Origin: Nitrobacteraceae bacterium AZCC 2146
GTDB lineage: Bacteria > Pseudomonadota > Alphaproteobacteria > Rhizobiales > Xanthobacteraceae
Length of the DNA: 64,000 bases
Assembly (NCBI GenBank): GCA_036924855.1
Contig: JBAGRP010000001.1
Coordinates: 3,224,001 to 3,288,000 of the forward strand
Direction: 5' to 3'
Positions within the stretch are counted from its first letter, which is position 1; every line of letters starts with the position of its first letter. The position numbers were made by a program, and so were the translations under genes. Below the pieces are notes generated by a model. That model was not told where the DNA came from. It did no database searches and saw nothing but the letters and a program-made list of their open reading frames with translations. Shown one piece after another: positions 52,203-62,139 of this stretch.

Positions 52203-53777
52203 TCAGGCTGCCGCACCAAAACCTCCACCGCCGCACATCTCTATGGTGACGAGATCGTCCTGCTGCAGAACGACATTCGACTTGCCGTCGATCTCCACAG
52301 GCTTCCCGTCCCTCGTCAGCGAAATCCGGCAGGTCTTGCCGGGCTCGCCACCCTGCAGGCCGAACGGCGGAATCACCATGCGTTCGATGCACGTCGTCAG
52401 ATGCATCGATGGCGCCAGAATGCGGTAGGCGCGCACGATGCCATCGCCGCCCGGATACTGCCCGGTGCCACCGGAGCCCCAGCGGATCGCCTGCTGTTCG
52501 ACGCGGATCTTGTAGTTCGCCTCGATGACTTCGACCGGCGTATTCGAGGTGTTGGCGAGATGCACGCGGGTGGCGGATCCGCCGGCGCGATTGTGCCGCG
52601 CGCCTTCGCCGCCGCCATGAACCTCGTACAGCATCTTCCAGGAGCCATCCTGCCGCGGCTCGGCGAAGAACAGCACGCCGGCTGTGGTCGCTCCACCCGC
52701 AGACAGCCGCTCCGGGATCACGTCCTTCATCGCGAGAAAAATCGCATCGACGATCCGCATCGAGGTCTCGTGATTGCCGGCCGCCACCGGCGCGGTGAGA
52801 CCGGGTTCGAAGATCGAGCCGGGGCGGGTGATGATGGTGAGCGGGCGCAGCGCGCCGGCATTCTGCTGCATGTCGCGGCCGCTCATGATGCGGGCGCAAT
52901 AGGCCACGGCCGATCGCGCGATGAACGAGGTGGTGTTGCAGAAATTCGAGACCCGGTCGCAGCTGCCGGACAGATCGAAGGTCGCTTCATCGCCCTTGAT
53001 GGTGATCCTGACGTGGATCCGCGCCGGTCTGCCGCCCACATCGCCGTCGTCAAGGTGATCTTCGCCCTCGTAGACACCATCCGGCAGTTCCAGAATAGCT
53101 TCCCGCATCTCGGCTTCGGACAGATCGTGCAGCCGCGACAGCGTCGCCAGAAATACCTGCTTGCCGTGCTGCTTGCACAATTCGAGGATGCGGCGTTCGC
53201 CGGCCTGGGTGGCGGCGATCTGGCCGAGCAGATCGCCTTCGCAGGCGGCGGGATCGCGGACATTGACCTTGAGGAACTGGACGATGGGGTCGCTGATCCC
53301 AAGCGCGGTGGCGATCAGGATCGGCGGAATACGAAGCGCTTCCTGAAAGGTATCGATCGCCTTCGCGAAATAGCTGCCCGGCCAGGTGCCGCCAATGTCC
53401 GGCCAATGGGCGAGGCTGACCGCAAAGGCGACGATTTCACCGTCAACAAACACCGGGCGAACCACCTTGACGTCGTTGAGATGATTGCCGCCGAGCGCGC
53501 CGAGATTGTAGATCAGCACGTCGCCGTTCTTCATCGTGCCGGCGGGAACGACTTTCAGCAGCTCACGAACCGTGTAGGCCATCGCACCGAGATGGATGGG
53601 GATATCCTTACCCTGCCCCACCAGATCGCCGCGCGCGTCCGTGATCGCCGACGATAGATCGCCGGCCTCGCGCAACAACGGCGAGCGCGCCGAGCGCGTC
53701 ACCACCAGGCTCATCTCCTCCGCCGCGGCGGAGAGACCATGGCGGATCACTTCGACAGCAAATGGGTCGAGCTTCAT
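52203..53777 (-). CDS. Hydantoinase B/oxoprolinase-family subunit
   Basis: 524 residues starting MKLDPFAVEVIRHGLSAAAE. Typical HyuB blocks are VTRSARSPLLREAGDLSSAI, GDVLIYNLGALGGNHLNDVK, the Gly-rich VHGGGEGARHNRAGGS and RWGSGGTGQYPGGDGIVRAY. HyuB with HyuA forms ATP-dependent enzymes that open lactam or hydantoin rings such as 5-oxoproline or N-methylhydantoin, or carboxylate acetone or acetophenone. Its ATG overlaps the hyuA stop by four bases. Confidence 0.92.
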   Translation of the reverse strand: MKLDPFAVEVIRHGLSAAAEEMSLVVTRSARSPLLREAGDLSSAITDARGDLVGQGKDIPIHLGAMAYTVRELLKVVPAGTMKNGDVLIYNLGALGGNHLNDVKVVRPVFVDGEIVAFAVSLAHWPDIGGTWPGSYFAKAIDTFQEALRIPPILIATALGISDPIVQFLKVNVRDPAACEGDLLGQIAATQAGERRILELCKQHGKQVFLATLSRLHDLSEAEMREAILELPDGVYEGEDHLDDGDVGGRPARIHVRITIKGDEATFDLSGSCDRVSNFCNTTSFIARSAVAYCARIMSGRDMQQNAGALRPLTIITRPGSIFEPGLTAPVAAGNHETSMRIVDAIFLAMKDVIPERLSAGGATTAGVLFFAEPRQDGSWKMLYEVHGGGEGARHNRAGGSATRVHLANTSNTPVEVIEANYKIRVEQQAIRWGSGGTGQYPGGDGIVRAYRILAPSMHLTTCIERMVIPPFGLQGGEPGKTCRISLTRDGKPVEIDGKSNVVLQQDDLVTIEMCGGGGFGAAA

Positions 53778-55783
53778 GATGCGACCTTCGTCAGATAGAG
53801 GTTTCCGCTGGCGTCCGGCACGGCCTGCCAGTGCGGCGGGACCACCACGGTGGACCAGGCATCCTCGATGATGGCCGGCCCCGTGACGACGTCGGACATC
53901 GAGCCACGATCAACGATATCCGTCATGACGTCATGGGCATCATCGAACGAGCATCGGCGCGCGACGAACGCGGTTCGCCTGGAGTCGGCAGTGGGTCGCC
54001 CGACCTGTGTCGTCGAGGGCTGCCGTGCCTGAACGCGGATCGATTCGATGACGCAGCTTTCCGTGGTGGCGTAGCCAAACAGTTCGCGATGCTTCTTGAG
54101 AAACTCCTGCTCGAGAATGGCGGCATCCAGCGGCATCGTGAATGGCACCGGGATGGCATCGGTCTGCGCGGCGTAGCGCATCAGCGCGACCAGTTCGATT
54201 TCGATCGAGGACCGCGCGATGTCGTTGGCGACCAGCGGCTGCAGCGTCAATTCGACCAGCGCGTCGATCCGCCGCGAGACTTTCGCAACGTCAATTCCGT
54301 CGATCGCGGCGCGCAGCGTCTGCTGCTGCAGGAAGCTGAAATCGGCAGTCAGGCAACCGAGCGCGGAAAAGGCGCTCGACGCCGCCGGCACGACGATCTC
54401 GCTGATGCCGTACAGATCCGCCAGACCGGCCGCATGCATCGGGCCGCCGCCGCCAAACGCCAGCAAGGTGCAGTCGCGGCCGTCGATGCCGCGCTCCACC
54501 GTCACCCGCCGCAAGGCGCGCGCCATGGTCGCATTCGCCACTCGAATGATTCCCAGCGCGGTTTCGTTCAGGCTCAGTCCGAGCCGCTGCGCGATCGGCG
54601 CGATAGCGCGGGCCGCGGCCTCCAGATCGATGCCAATCCGGTCGCCCAGTCGCGTTGCGGGATTGAGATAGCCGAGCAACGCATTGGCGTCGGTGATGGT
54701 CGGCTCAAGGCCGCTGCGGCCGTAGCAGGCCGGGCCGGGCTCCGATCCCGCGCTTTCCGGCCCGACGGTCAATCCGCCGGAGCCGCAGCGCACGATCGAA
54801 CCGCCGCCGGCGCCGATCGAATGCACCGCCAGCATCGGCTGGCGCAACGGCCGATCGCCGAGCATCTTGCCGTCGGTCATCTCGGCCTGGCCATCGACGA
54901 TCAGGCAGACGTCGGTGGTGGTGCCACCCATGTCGAAGGTCAGAACCCGCGACTTGTTGAGCTGCCGGGCGATGCTGACCGACGCTGAGACTCCGGCGGC
55001 CGGGCCGGACATCGCCATCACCAGCGGACGACGCTTCACCGCCGCAATCGGGATCATCGCGCCGGCGGAATGAAACACCTGCAATCCCGCCCCGATCGGG
55101 AGACGCTGTTCGAGTTCGCTCAGATACTCGACGGCAATCGGCATGGCCGCAGCGTTGAACACGGTCGATGACGTCCGCTCATATTCCCGCGCCTCGGAAT
55201 TCACTTCATGGGACAGCGACACATGCGGGACGATGTCCTGCAAGCGTTCGGCCAGCATCTTCTCATGGACCGGATTGGCATAGGCATGCAGCAGTGCCAC
55301 GGCGACGCTCTGCACGCCGGTCTGCTTCAGCCACGCGATCAGACGTTCGATCTCGGCCTCGTCCAGCGCCTTCAGCACCTCTCCTTCGTGGTCAAGCCGC
55401 TCGGCCAGCGCGAAGCATAATTCGCGCGGCACCAGCGCTTTCGATTTCGGCGGGGTTTCGAGGCGATACAGATCGCGGCGGCGATACCTGGCGATTTCGA
55501 GAACGTCCTCAAAATCCTGCGTCGCGATCAGCGCTACCTTCGGCAGCCGCTCCTCGACGATCGCATTGGTGATCCGGGTGGTACCGTGAATGAAGCGCTT
55601 GACCTCGGTCTTCCGCAGCCCGACCGCCTCGATGGCCTCCAGCATCGCCTGCACCGGCGCATGCGGACGCGACGGCACCTTCGCGATCCGCGTTTCCGCG
55701 GTGTCGCGCCGGATGGCGATGATATCCGTGAAGGTACCGCCGATGTCGGTACCGACTTCCCAAATCTGATCCAAGAACGTCAT
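53774..55783 (-). CDS. Hydantoinase A/oxoprolinase-family ATP-dependent subunit
   Basis: 669 residues. The N-terminus WEVGTDIGGTFTDIIAIRRD is the acetate-kinase-like ATP site. GTTRITNAIVEERLPKVALI, VLTFDMGGTTTDVCLIVDGQ and SIGAGGGSIVRCGSGGLTVG, GPESAGSEPGPACYGRSG follow. The ATG was chosen as the first residue of the conserved region; a TTG six codons upstream is possible. It begins 22 bp after the solute-binding protein gene stop and is coupled to hyuB. Confidence 0.92.
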   Translation of the reverse strand: MTFLDQIWEVGTDIGGTFTDIIAIRRDTAETRIAKVPSRPHAPVQAMLEAIEAVGLRKTEVKRFIHGTTRITNAIVEERLPKVALIATQDFEDVLEIARYRRRDLYRLETPPKSKALVPRELCFALAERLDHEGEVLKALDEAEIERLIAWLKQTGVQSVAVALLHAYANPVHEKMLAERLQDIVPHVSLSHEVNSEAREYERTSSTVFNAAAMPIAVEYLSELEQRLPIGAGLQVFHSAGAMIPIAAVKRRPLVMAMSGPAAGVSASVSIARQLNKSRVLTFDMGGTTTDVCLIVDGQAEMTDGKMLGDRPLRQPMLAVHSIGAGGGSIVRCGSGGLTVGPESAGSEPGPACYGRSGLEPTITDANALLGYLNPATRLGDRIGIDLEAAARAIAPIAQRLGLSLNETALGIIRVANATMARALRRVTVERGIDGRDCTLLAFGGGGPMHAAGLADLYGISEIVVPAASSAFSALGCLTADFSFLQQQTLRAAIDGIDVAKVSRRIDALVELTLQPLVANDIARSSIEIELVALMRYAAQTDAIPVPFTMPLDAAILEQEFLKKHRELFGYATTESCVIESIRVQARQPSTTQVGRPTADSRRTAFVARRCSFDDAHDVMTDIVDRGSMSDVVTGPAIIEDAWSTVVVPPHWQAVPDASGNLYLTKVAS

Positions 55784-55805
55784 TCTTTCTTGCTGCCGCA
55801 ACGGC

Positions 55806-57413
55806 TCACTTGCGGCTCAGGTCGCGGAAATCGACCTGGCGGTGGAACCAGTAGGTGTAGCCGTCGAGCTGCGGGACCATCACCGCGTCCTGGTTGGCCT
55901 GCCACAGCAGCACCATCGGGGTCTCCTTGACGTATTCCGCGATCATCGCCCTGCCCATCTCGTCATACTTGGCCTGGTCCTGTTCGAACCGCGCCTGGTT
56001 CGCGAGCGTCATCACGATCTCATCGTTCCACGAGCTGTAATTCCAGCGCTGGTTGCCGGTGAAGAAGTTGCGGAAGAAATAGTCGGTGGTCGGCAGCCAG
56101 GCGGTCGAGCCCTCGGTGAAGAACGGCAGCTTCTTCTCGGTGATCTGCGTCGACATCTGCGCGTCGGGCAGCTTCTGGATGTCGACCTCGATGCCGATCT
56201 TGCCGAGCGATTCCTTGAGCAGCGCCGCCATCGGCTCGGTGACCGCCGCGGAGCCGACATTGATGCTGAAGGTGGTCTTGAAGCCGTTCGGGAATCCGGC
56301 TTCGGTCAACAGTTGCTTGGCCTTGGCGATATCGGTCGTCACCGGCATCGGCTGCGGGAAGTTGGCGGTCGGCGGCGCGCTCCACGACGCATTGTACAGC
56401 GGAAAGCCGCGCTTGAAGATGGCGGCGCTGAACATGTCGTCATAAGGCAATGCTGCGGCCACGGCCTTGCGGACCTTGATATTGTCGAATGGCGCCATCT
56501 GGGTGTTGAAAGCGATCATGGTGAAGCCGTTCGACTGCGGCGTCGATTCGACCTTGACCTTGCCGCGCGACTGCAGCGACGGCACATCGCTGGCCTGCAG
56601 ATCGATGGCGATATCGGCGTCGCCTTTCTCGATCAGGTTGGCGCGCGTGGCGGGATCGGGAATGGTCTGCTCAATGACCCGCTTGAAGAAGGCGAGCTGG
56701 CCACCGCGACCGCTCTTCCAGTTCTCATTGCGGCGCAGGATGAGCTGCTCGCCCGGCTTGAACATCTCGACGGTGTAGGCACCGCTGCCGGCGGTATTGG
56801 TCTTCAGCCATTCCTGCGCCCACGGATCCTCCGCGGTCGCGTGCGCCTTGGCGAGCTTGCTGTTGAACATCGGTGCCAGCGGCGTGGCGAGGTTGGCCAG
56901 CGCCAGGCGGTCGGCCTTCGGCAGGGTGACCGTGATGGTGCGATCGTCGACGACGGCGAATTGTTCGGGCTTGGTCAGCGATCCGGTGCCGACCTGCCCC
57001 GCGGCGATGGACTTGGCGCTGACCGCGCGGTCCAGCGACCACTTGATGTCTTCTGCCGTGACGGGCGTGCCGTCATGCCATTTGGCGTCGCGCAGCTTGA
57101 AGGTGATCTTCAGACCGTCCGGGCTGACCTCGTAGCTCTCGGCGAGTTCGCCGCGGATCTTGCTGCGATCGAATACCCAGACGCCGTTCTCCTTCTTGCG
57201 ATCGAACGCCACCAGCCGATCATAGATGCTGGTGGAAACGCCGAACGCCTCACGCGTCGCCCCGGGCGTGGTGGGATCGAGGGTGGGGATGTTGTTGCCG
57301 GTCACTTGGCGCAGGGTTTCCGCGCGCGTCTGCGCCTGCGCGACTGCCGGCATGGATGCCAGACACAACACGCCGCTCATCACCTTCAACCAATGCCCGC
57401 GATCAGCCATCAT
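55806..57413 (-). CDS. Family-5 ABC substrate-binding protein without adjacent permease genes
   Basis: 535 residues (SBP_bac_5). The signal peptide in MMADRGHWLKVMSGVLCLAS probably ends at AQAQ. The mature part has TGNNIPTLDPTTPGATREAF and LKITFKLRDAKWHDGTPVTA, and the C-terminal lobe has QTIPDPATRANLIEKGDADI. AGAGGAAG lies upstream of two adjacent ATG codons. It heads the HyuAB operon, yet no permease or ATPase gene accompanies it here, so it must borrow a transporter encoded elsewhere. Confidence 0.92.
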   Translation of the reverse strand: MMADRGHWLKVMSGVLCLASMPAVAQAQTRAETLRQVTGNNIPTLDPTTPGATREAFGVSTSIYDRLVAFDRKKENGVWVFDRSKIRGELAESYEVSPDGLKITFKLRDAKWHDGTPVTAEDIKWSLDRAVSAKSIAAGQVGTGSLTKPEQFAVVDDRTITVTLPKADRLALANLATPLAPMFNSKLAKAHATAEDPWAQEWLKTNTAGSGAYTVEMFKPGEQLILRRNENWKSGRGGQLAFFKRVIEQTIPDPATRANLIEKGDADIAIDLQASDVPSLQSRGKVKVESTPQSNGFTMIAFNTQMAPFDNIKVRKAVAAALPYDDMFSAAIFKRGFPLYNASWSAPPTANFPQPMPVTTDIAKAKQLLTEAGFPNGFKTTFSINVGSAAVTEPMAALLKESLGKIGIEVDIQKLPDAQMSTQITEKKLPFFTEGSTAWLPTTDYFFRNFFTGNQRWNYSSWNDEIVMTLANQARFEQDQAKYDEMGRAMIAEYVKETPMVLLWQANQDAVMVPQLDGYTYWFHRQVDFRDLSRK

Positions 57414-57648
57414 CTGCCTGCTTCCTCTGTTGGTTTCAGCCGTCCTGAATTTGTGACAGGTCATTCACTCGGCGCGATAGAGCCAGAGTTGTCGCAAACC
57501 GGTAGGCCAGCCAACCGCAAATGTCGCCGCCCCATTCCGGCGAGGTGATCTGCGTTTTTTCCGTGCAGACTTGCCTTTGGAAAGTGCATTTTTGCGAGGG
57601 CTCACGATATCGATTCGGAGCGTGCGCGAAGCGCTCGATCTGCCTCGC

Positions 57649-57678
57649 AATGCTTCGCTTTGCGCCCGAATGTTTCGC
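57649..57678. promoter_or_regulatory. Direct repeat AATGYTTCGC at 20-bp spacing
   Basis: AATGCTTCGC (57649-57658) and AATGTTTCGC (57669-57678) repeat with a 20-bp period, about two helical turns, 235 bp before the solute-binding-protein start and downstream of the MocR-type gene. MocR/GabR proteins bind direct repeats, so this is a plausible operator. The 433-bp spacer 57414-57846 otherwise contains no supported gene. Confidence 0.5.
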
Positions 57679-57846
57679 AAACCGTTCAGCAAATGACGGT
57701 GCGGACAGGATCGCGGTACCGATGGTACTGGCTAATTTGAAGGCGCACGGCGAGTCTGGCGTAGCGACCTGACGGCCCGGTCATATGGCTGATTTATTTT
57801 CATCGCCCGGCGAGAGCGACCCGCAATCCGGCCAGTTGCTGATGGC

Positions 57847-59391
57847 TTAGCAGCTGGGCTGGCACCCCAGGCAGCCGGCGATTTTCGCGATCAGCCGCGC
57901 GGCGTCTTCCGCGTTCAGCCGCCCATAGCCGAACACCAACCCCTGCCGCGTCGCCTGCTCCAGATAATTCTGCGACAGCGGCTGGACGTGAATCCCGGCG
58001 CGCTTCAAGGTCCTTGCGGCCTCCTCGTCGCTCATCCGCACTTTCAACTGCTCGGTGAAGAAAGCGACGAGATGCAGCCCCGTCGCCGCGGGCGATACGC
58101 TGAGATCGTCGGGCATCAGCGCGGTGATCGCGTCCATCAGCGCCTGCTGCCTCGCGGCGTAGACCTTTCGCATTCGCCGCAGGTGCCTCAGCAGATGACC
58201 TTCCTGCATGAATTCGGCCAGCGCCAGTTGCCCGATGCCGGAGCTGTGCACATCGATGCGCGCCCGACCCTTGGTGAACGGCGTGACGAAGCGCTCGGGC
58301 GCGACCACATAGCCCAGCCGCAGGCTCGGCATCATGATCTTGGAGAAGGTGCCGAGATAGATCACGCGCTGCTCGCGATCGAGCGAACGCAGCGAGGCAA
58401 TCATGCTGTCCTGGTGCCTGAACTCCGAATTGTAGTCGTCCTCGACGATCCAGACGTTGTTCTTGTTGGCCCAGTCCAATAATTCCAGCCGCCGTTCCAG
58501 TCCCATGCTGACCCCGAGCGGATACTGGTGGGATGGCGTGACCACGATCAGCCTGGCATTGGGCGCGCGCCTGATCCCTTCGGATACGCACAGGCCCTTG
58601 TCGTCGACCGGGATGGGAATGAGTTTTGCGCCGGCGGCCGTCAAGGCCCATCGCGCCTCGACAAAGCCGGGCTCTTCCACCCACACTTCATCGTCCGGAT
58701 CGAGAATCATCCGGCTGATCAGGTCGAGCGCGCTGGAGGTGCCCGAGGTCACGACGACCTCGTCCGGCGTGCAAACCACGCCGCGGACCGAACCGAGAAA
58801 GTTTGCAATCTCGTGGCGAAGCGCGGCATGGCCGGCGGCCGGAAGGTCGAGGCATTCCACGTTCTTCGGATTTTGCCAGGTCTGGCGCAGCAGCCGCGCC
58901 CATTCCTTGAACGGAAAGCCTGAAATATCCGGCGCCCCGGGACTGAATTCGGACTTCCAGTTGGTGTCGTATTCGAAGGCGAGCAGAGATTGCCAGCGCC
59001 GCGACATGTGCCCGGCGTCAGGCGCCGCCGGCTCCTGATCGATGGACGTCGGAATCGCAGGACCGGCCGCGGCCTGGGCCTGATTGACCGACGCGACGGT
59101 GACGCCGCCGCGCGGCGTCGATTCCAGATAGCCCTCCGCGTAGAGCAGCTCCCAGGCCGTCAGAACAACCGTTCGCGAACAGCCCAGTTCACGGGCGATC
59201 TCTCTCGATCCCAGGAACTGGGTGCCAGCCGGAAAAATTCCGCGCAGAATGCCGCTGCGCATATGAGCGGCAATCTGCTGGTGGAGCGCAATCGCGGACG
59301 TGCGCTCGAGATGCATCCCGGCGATGGAAATGCGTTGTCGCGAATGCGGCCTTTGTCCATTTGCGAGGGACTTTGCTTTTCCGATAGCCAA
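57847..59391 (-). CDS. MocR-type regulator (GntR winged helix plus aminotransferase-like domain)
   Basis: 514 residues. The winged helix covers about 28-100 (SREIARELGCSRTVVLTAWE, LLYAEGYLESTPRGG). The fold-type I aminotransferase-like domain starts near residue 150, with VVTSGTSSALDLISRMILDP, VEDDYNSEFRHQ and the PLP lysine in YLGTFSKIMMPSLRLGY. Such regulators sense PLP-bound amino compounds. The TTG start has AGG six bases upstream; an ATG at 59316 would shorten it by 25 residues. It lies directly upstream of and parallel to the solute-binding protein/HyuAB/aminotransferase operon, its likely target. Confidence 0.92.
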   Translation of the reverse strand: MAIGKAKSLANGQRPHSRQRISIAGMHLERTSAIALHQQIAAHMRSGILRGIFPAGTQFLGSREIARELGCSRTVVLTAWELLYAEGYLESTPRGGVTVASVNQAQAAAGPAIPTSIDQEPAAPDAGHMSRRWQSLLAFEYDTNWKSEFSPGAPDISGFPFKEWARLLRQTWQNPKNVECLDLPAAGHAALRHEIANFLGSVRGVVCTPDEVVVTSGTSSALDLISRMILDPDDEVWVEEPGFVEARWALTAAGAKLIPIPVDDKGLCVSEGIRRAPNARLIVVTPSHQYPLGVSMGLERRLELLDWANKNNVWIVEDDYNSEFRHQDSMIASLRSLDREQRVIYLGTFSKIMMPSLRLGYVVAPERFVTPFTKGRARIDVHSSGIGQLALAEFMQEGHLLRHLRRMRKVYAARQQALMDAITALMPDDLSVSPAATGLHLVAFFTEQLKVRMSDEEAARTLKRAGIHVQPLSQNYLEQATRQGLVFGYGRLNAEDAARLIAKIAGCLGCQPSC

Positions 59392-59644
59392 CTGAAACCT
59401 GCGACCTTAGGCACTTGCCAGATGATCCTGACCGACGAACGAATAGCAGGTTCGCTATCTATTCTGAATGGTGCAAATTTCAGCGCGCCGGCCGGACAAA
59501 TTGGCGGTTTGCCCCCCATGTCGGTCATAAATTTTGAAACTCGACCGACCGAACGTTAACGATGGTGAAGTCCTTTGGAAGCCAACGTGCATTTCAAAGC
59601 GTATGCTCCCAGGGCGGGCGACACCAACATAACGCGGCATCACG

Positions 59645-60718
59645 ATGCAAGTATCGCAAAGCGGGAATCCGCCGACTTCAGCTCCACAGAGCGATCAGGC
59701 GCGGAAGGTCTGGATCGATTTTGCCCGGGGCATCGGCGTGATCCTGGTCGTGTATGGCCATGTGCTGGGTGGCCTTGTGCGGGCGGACCTGTTCCCGCAA
59801 GGGACCCTGGCAAGCTGGATGGACTACACGCTCTACACCTTCCACATGCCGCTTTTCTTCTTTCTCGCCGGGCTGAATGTGCAACACAGCCTGCGGCGCG
59901 GCACGAAACCGTTCCTGTTCAGCAAAAGCTGGACGATCGCCTACCCTTACGTGCTGTGGTCGCTGGTTCAGGGCGGCATCATCATGCTGCTCTCGCGTGA
60001 TGCCAACATCCCGATTTACCCCAGCGACCTGGCGGCGATCTGGTACCGGCCGATCGGGCAGTTCTGGTTCCTGTATGCGTTGATGATTTGCCACGTGCTG
60101 GCCGTGTTACTGCCCAACAGAACAGCGATGATCGTCGTGGCAACCATTGGCTTTGCCGCGTTCATGCTGTTGCCGGTCCGGCCTGACCTGTCCCTCACCC
60201 TGCATCACCTGCCGTTCTACGTCGTCGGGCTTTACGCGACCCGGTCCGTGATGGCGTGGCAGCCCCGGGGCGGCACGGGCTGGGCAACGCTGATGTTGAT
60301 CGGTCTGGCATTCGCCGCAGCGGTTGCCCTGGGCGGCAACATTTCCGGCATGGACGCCCTCGGGCTGGCGTCGCTTCCGGCTTGCGTCCTGGGAATCGCC
60401 GGGGTGGTGGTGGCGTGCAAACTGCTCGTCGAGAAGCGGCACCGCTGGCTGGCGGCCGTCGGTCTGATGTCGATGACGATCTATGTGCTGCACATCCTTG
60501 CCGGATCGGGGATGCGGATCATCATGCTCAAGCTGCACGTGCCGCCGCTGCCATGGGTCTATCTTCTCGCCGGAACGGCCGCCGGGGTTATTTTGCCGAT
60601 GCTGGCGCATGTTGTCTTGCAACGCTTGAATCTGCTGGCCCCGCTGGGGCTCGCTCCGCTTCCTTCGCGTCGGCCCGCTTCAGCTGTGGCACTCGGTAAA
60701 GTCGCAGCCTCGGATTGA
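59645..60718 (+). CDS. Membrane acyltransferase, acyltransferase-3 family
   Basis: 357 residues with about ten membrane segments. KVWIDFARGIGVILVVYGHV near residue 21 contains the catalytic histidine region of this family; YTFHMPLFFFLAGLNVQHSL and GQFWFLYALMICHVLAVLL follow. Members O-acetylate surface polysaccharides or small molecules. No clear ribosome-binding site precedes the ATG. The 253 bp between it and the MocR gene hold no other gene. A neighbouring polymerase/ligase-like membrane protein and an exported esterase suggest a polysaccharide role. Confidence 0.9.
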   Translation: MQVSQSGNPPTSAPQSDQARKVWIDFARGIGVILVVYGHVLGGLVRADLFPQGTLASWMDYTLYTFHMPLFFFLAGLNVQHSLRRGTKPFLFSKSWTIAYPYVLWSLVQGGIIMLLSRDANIPIYPSDLAAIWYRPIGQFWFLYALMICHVLAVLLPNRTAMIVVATIGFAAFMLLPVRPDLSLTLHHLPFYVVGLYATRSVMAWQPRGGTGWATLMLIGLAFAAAVALGGNISGMDALGLASLPACVLGIAGVVVACKLLVEKRHRWLAAVGLMSMTIYVLHILAGSGMRIIMLKLHVPPLPWVYLLAGTAAGVILPMLAHVVLQRLNLLAPLGLAPLPSRRPASAVALGKVAASD

Positions 60719-60726
60719 ACGGCGGT

Positions 60727-62139
60727 TCACGCTTGCTGCAAGGGGATCGCAAGCTCAGGCATCTGCTCCACGGTCTGATCCCGAGGACAGGCCATGGCGA
60801 CAAGCATCCAGAATAATGCCGATACCTCGCCGGAGGCGATACTGGTCAGCGGCATCTGAATCAGGATCGCGCCGAACGCCAATGCACCGAGAATAACCCC
60901 CTCTCGCGCCGGGTTGCGCCAGGCTGCAGAGGTCGCCCAGAAACCGGCCCACATATAGGCCGCGAGACACAGCAACCCGACAGGGATGCCCATTGTGAGC
61001 CAACACGCAATGATCTGACCGTCAACCGGCATGGCACCCGCAACGCCCACATCCGTGACGCTGAAGCCTGCACCTGTCACCATGCTGCCGGGCATGTTCC
61101 AGAGCGTGACAAATTCCTCCAGCCTCTCCCCGCCACTGCCGTCGTCGGCACCGCTTCCGAGCGACTGCAGCCGGTCGATGATGACCTCGCCAAATGGCGT
61201 GAACATCACCGCGGCGACGGCGGCGCCGGCAATGCCAAGGCCCGTTGTGAGCGCCCGCTTCCGCGTCGACTGGAACATCATGCAAAACAGCAGACCTAGC
61301 GCCAACGCGATCCAGGCGGTGCGGTAAAGCGACAACAGCAGTCCCAGTGCCGCAGGAACCATGGCCACCAGCGACTGCCAGCCGGGCCGCAGGAAGCCGA
61401 CCAGCAGCAACCCCGTTGCCGTGAATGTGGCGTAGCTGGCAGGACCATTCATCGTGCTGAACACCCGCACGAGATAAGGCTTGGGAAGTCCAGCCGAGGT
61501 GATGCTGGCATAATTCATCCAGTACCGATCCCAGGGCTGCGGATCGACGTATTGCCAAATTCCGTACAGCCCGGTCAAAGGCAGGATGACCAGGAAAGCG
61601 CGCGCCGCGGCGTTAACGAGTTCTCCGCTCGAGTCCGAGCGTTGTTGCAAGGCGATCGCGTACAGAACGGGAGCGGCCCATTTCAGCACGCCGTTTGCCG
61701 CATTGAACCAGTCATCCTGAAACATCGATAGCGCTGCACCGTAGGCCACGCAGCCCAACACAATGGCTGGCGGGACCAGCCAGGGATTGCGCGATCGTCC
61801 CGACGACAACAGCCCCCACAGATCTGGCACCGGCACCAGGATGAACAGCAGGGGCCCGATCAGCATAATACTCGACTGGTCAAAGCCGGCGGCGACATCG
61901 ACCAGACGGCGCACAAATGGCGCGAAGGCGAACAGAGCGATCGCGGACTGGACATGCGCCGCCGCACTTTTGCGCCACGCAAACCATCCGGTTACGAGGC
62001 AGCCCAGCACGAAAACAGGCCGGACAAGTCCGCCTAGCGCGGGACCTATCACGGCGGTTCCGACGAGCAGCAGCACGGTGGGCCACCACCCGGCGGCAAT
62101 AACGTCTGCAGCCCAGGATCTGAGTCGACCTTGATTCAT
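60727..62139 (-). CDS. O-antigen ligase/polymerase-like membrane protein
   Basis: 470 residues, almost wholly hydrophobic, with about 11-12 membrane segments. A large periplasmic loop near residues 180-230 (YGIWQYVDPQPWDRYWMNYA) and a later loop (IDRLQSLGSGADDGSGGERL, residues about 320-350) resemble Wzy/WaaL-type proteins. No sharp motif defines the family, so the call rests on topology and loop layout. It is convergent with the acyltransferase gene, 8 bp apart. Confidence 0.72.
   Translation of the reverse strand: MNQGRLRSWAADVIAAGWWPTVLLLVGTAVIGPALGGLVRPVFVLGCLVTGWFAWRKSAAAHVQSAIALFAFAPFVRRLVDVAAGFDQSSIMLIGPLLFILVPVPDLWGLLSSGRSRNPWLVPPAIVLGCVAYGAALSMFQDDWFNAANGVLKWAAPVLYAIALQQRSDSSGELVNAAARAFLVILPLTGLYGIWQYVDPQPWDRYWMNYASITSAGLPKPYLVRVFSTMNGPASYATFTATGLLLVGFLRPGWQSLVAMVPAALGLLLSLYRTAWIALALGLLFCMMFQSTRKRALTTGLGIAGAAVAAVMFTPFGEVIIDRLQSLGSGADDGSGGERLEEFVTLWNMPGSMVTGAGFSVTDVGVAGAMPVDGQIIACWLTMGIPVGLLCLAAYMWAGFWATSAAWRNPAREGVILGALAFGAILIQMPLTSIASGEVSALFWMLVAMACPRDQTVEQMPELAIPLQQA

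Noticed and set aside
51111..53657. An 848-codon open frame on the plus strand opposite the aminotransferase and hyuB
   Set aside because: It is the mirror of two conserved genes, with low-complexity basic composition and no start context.
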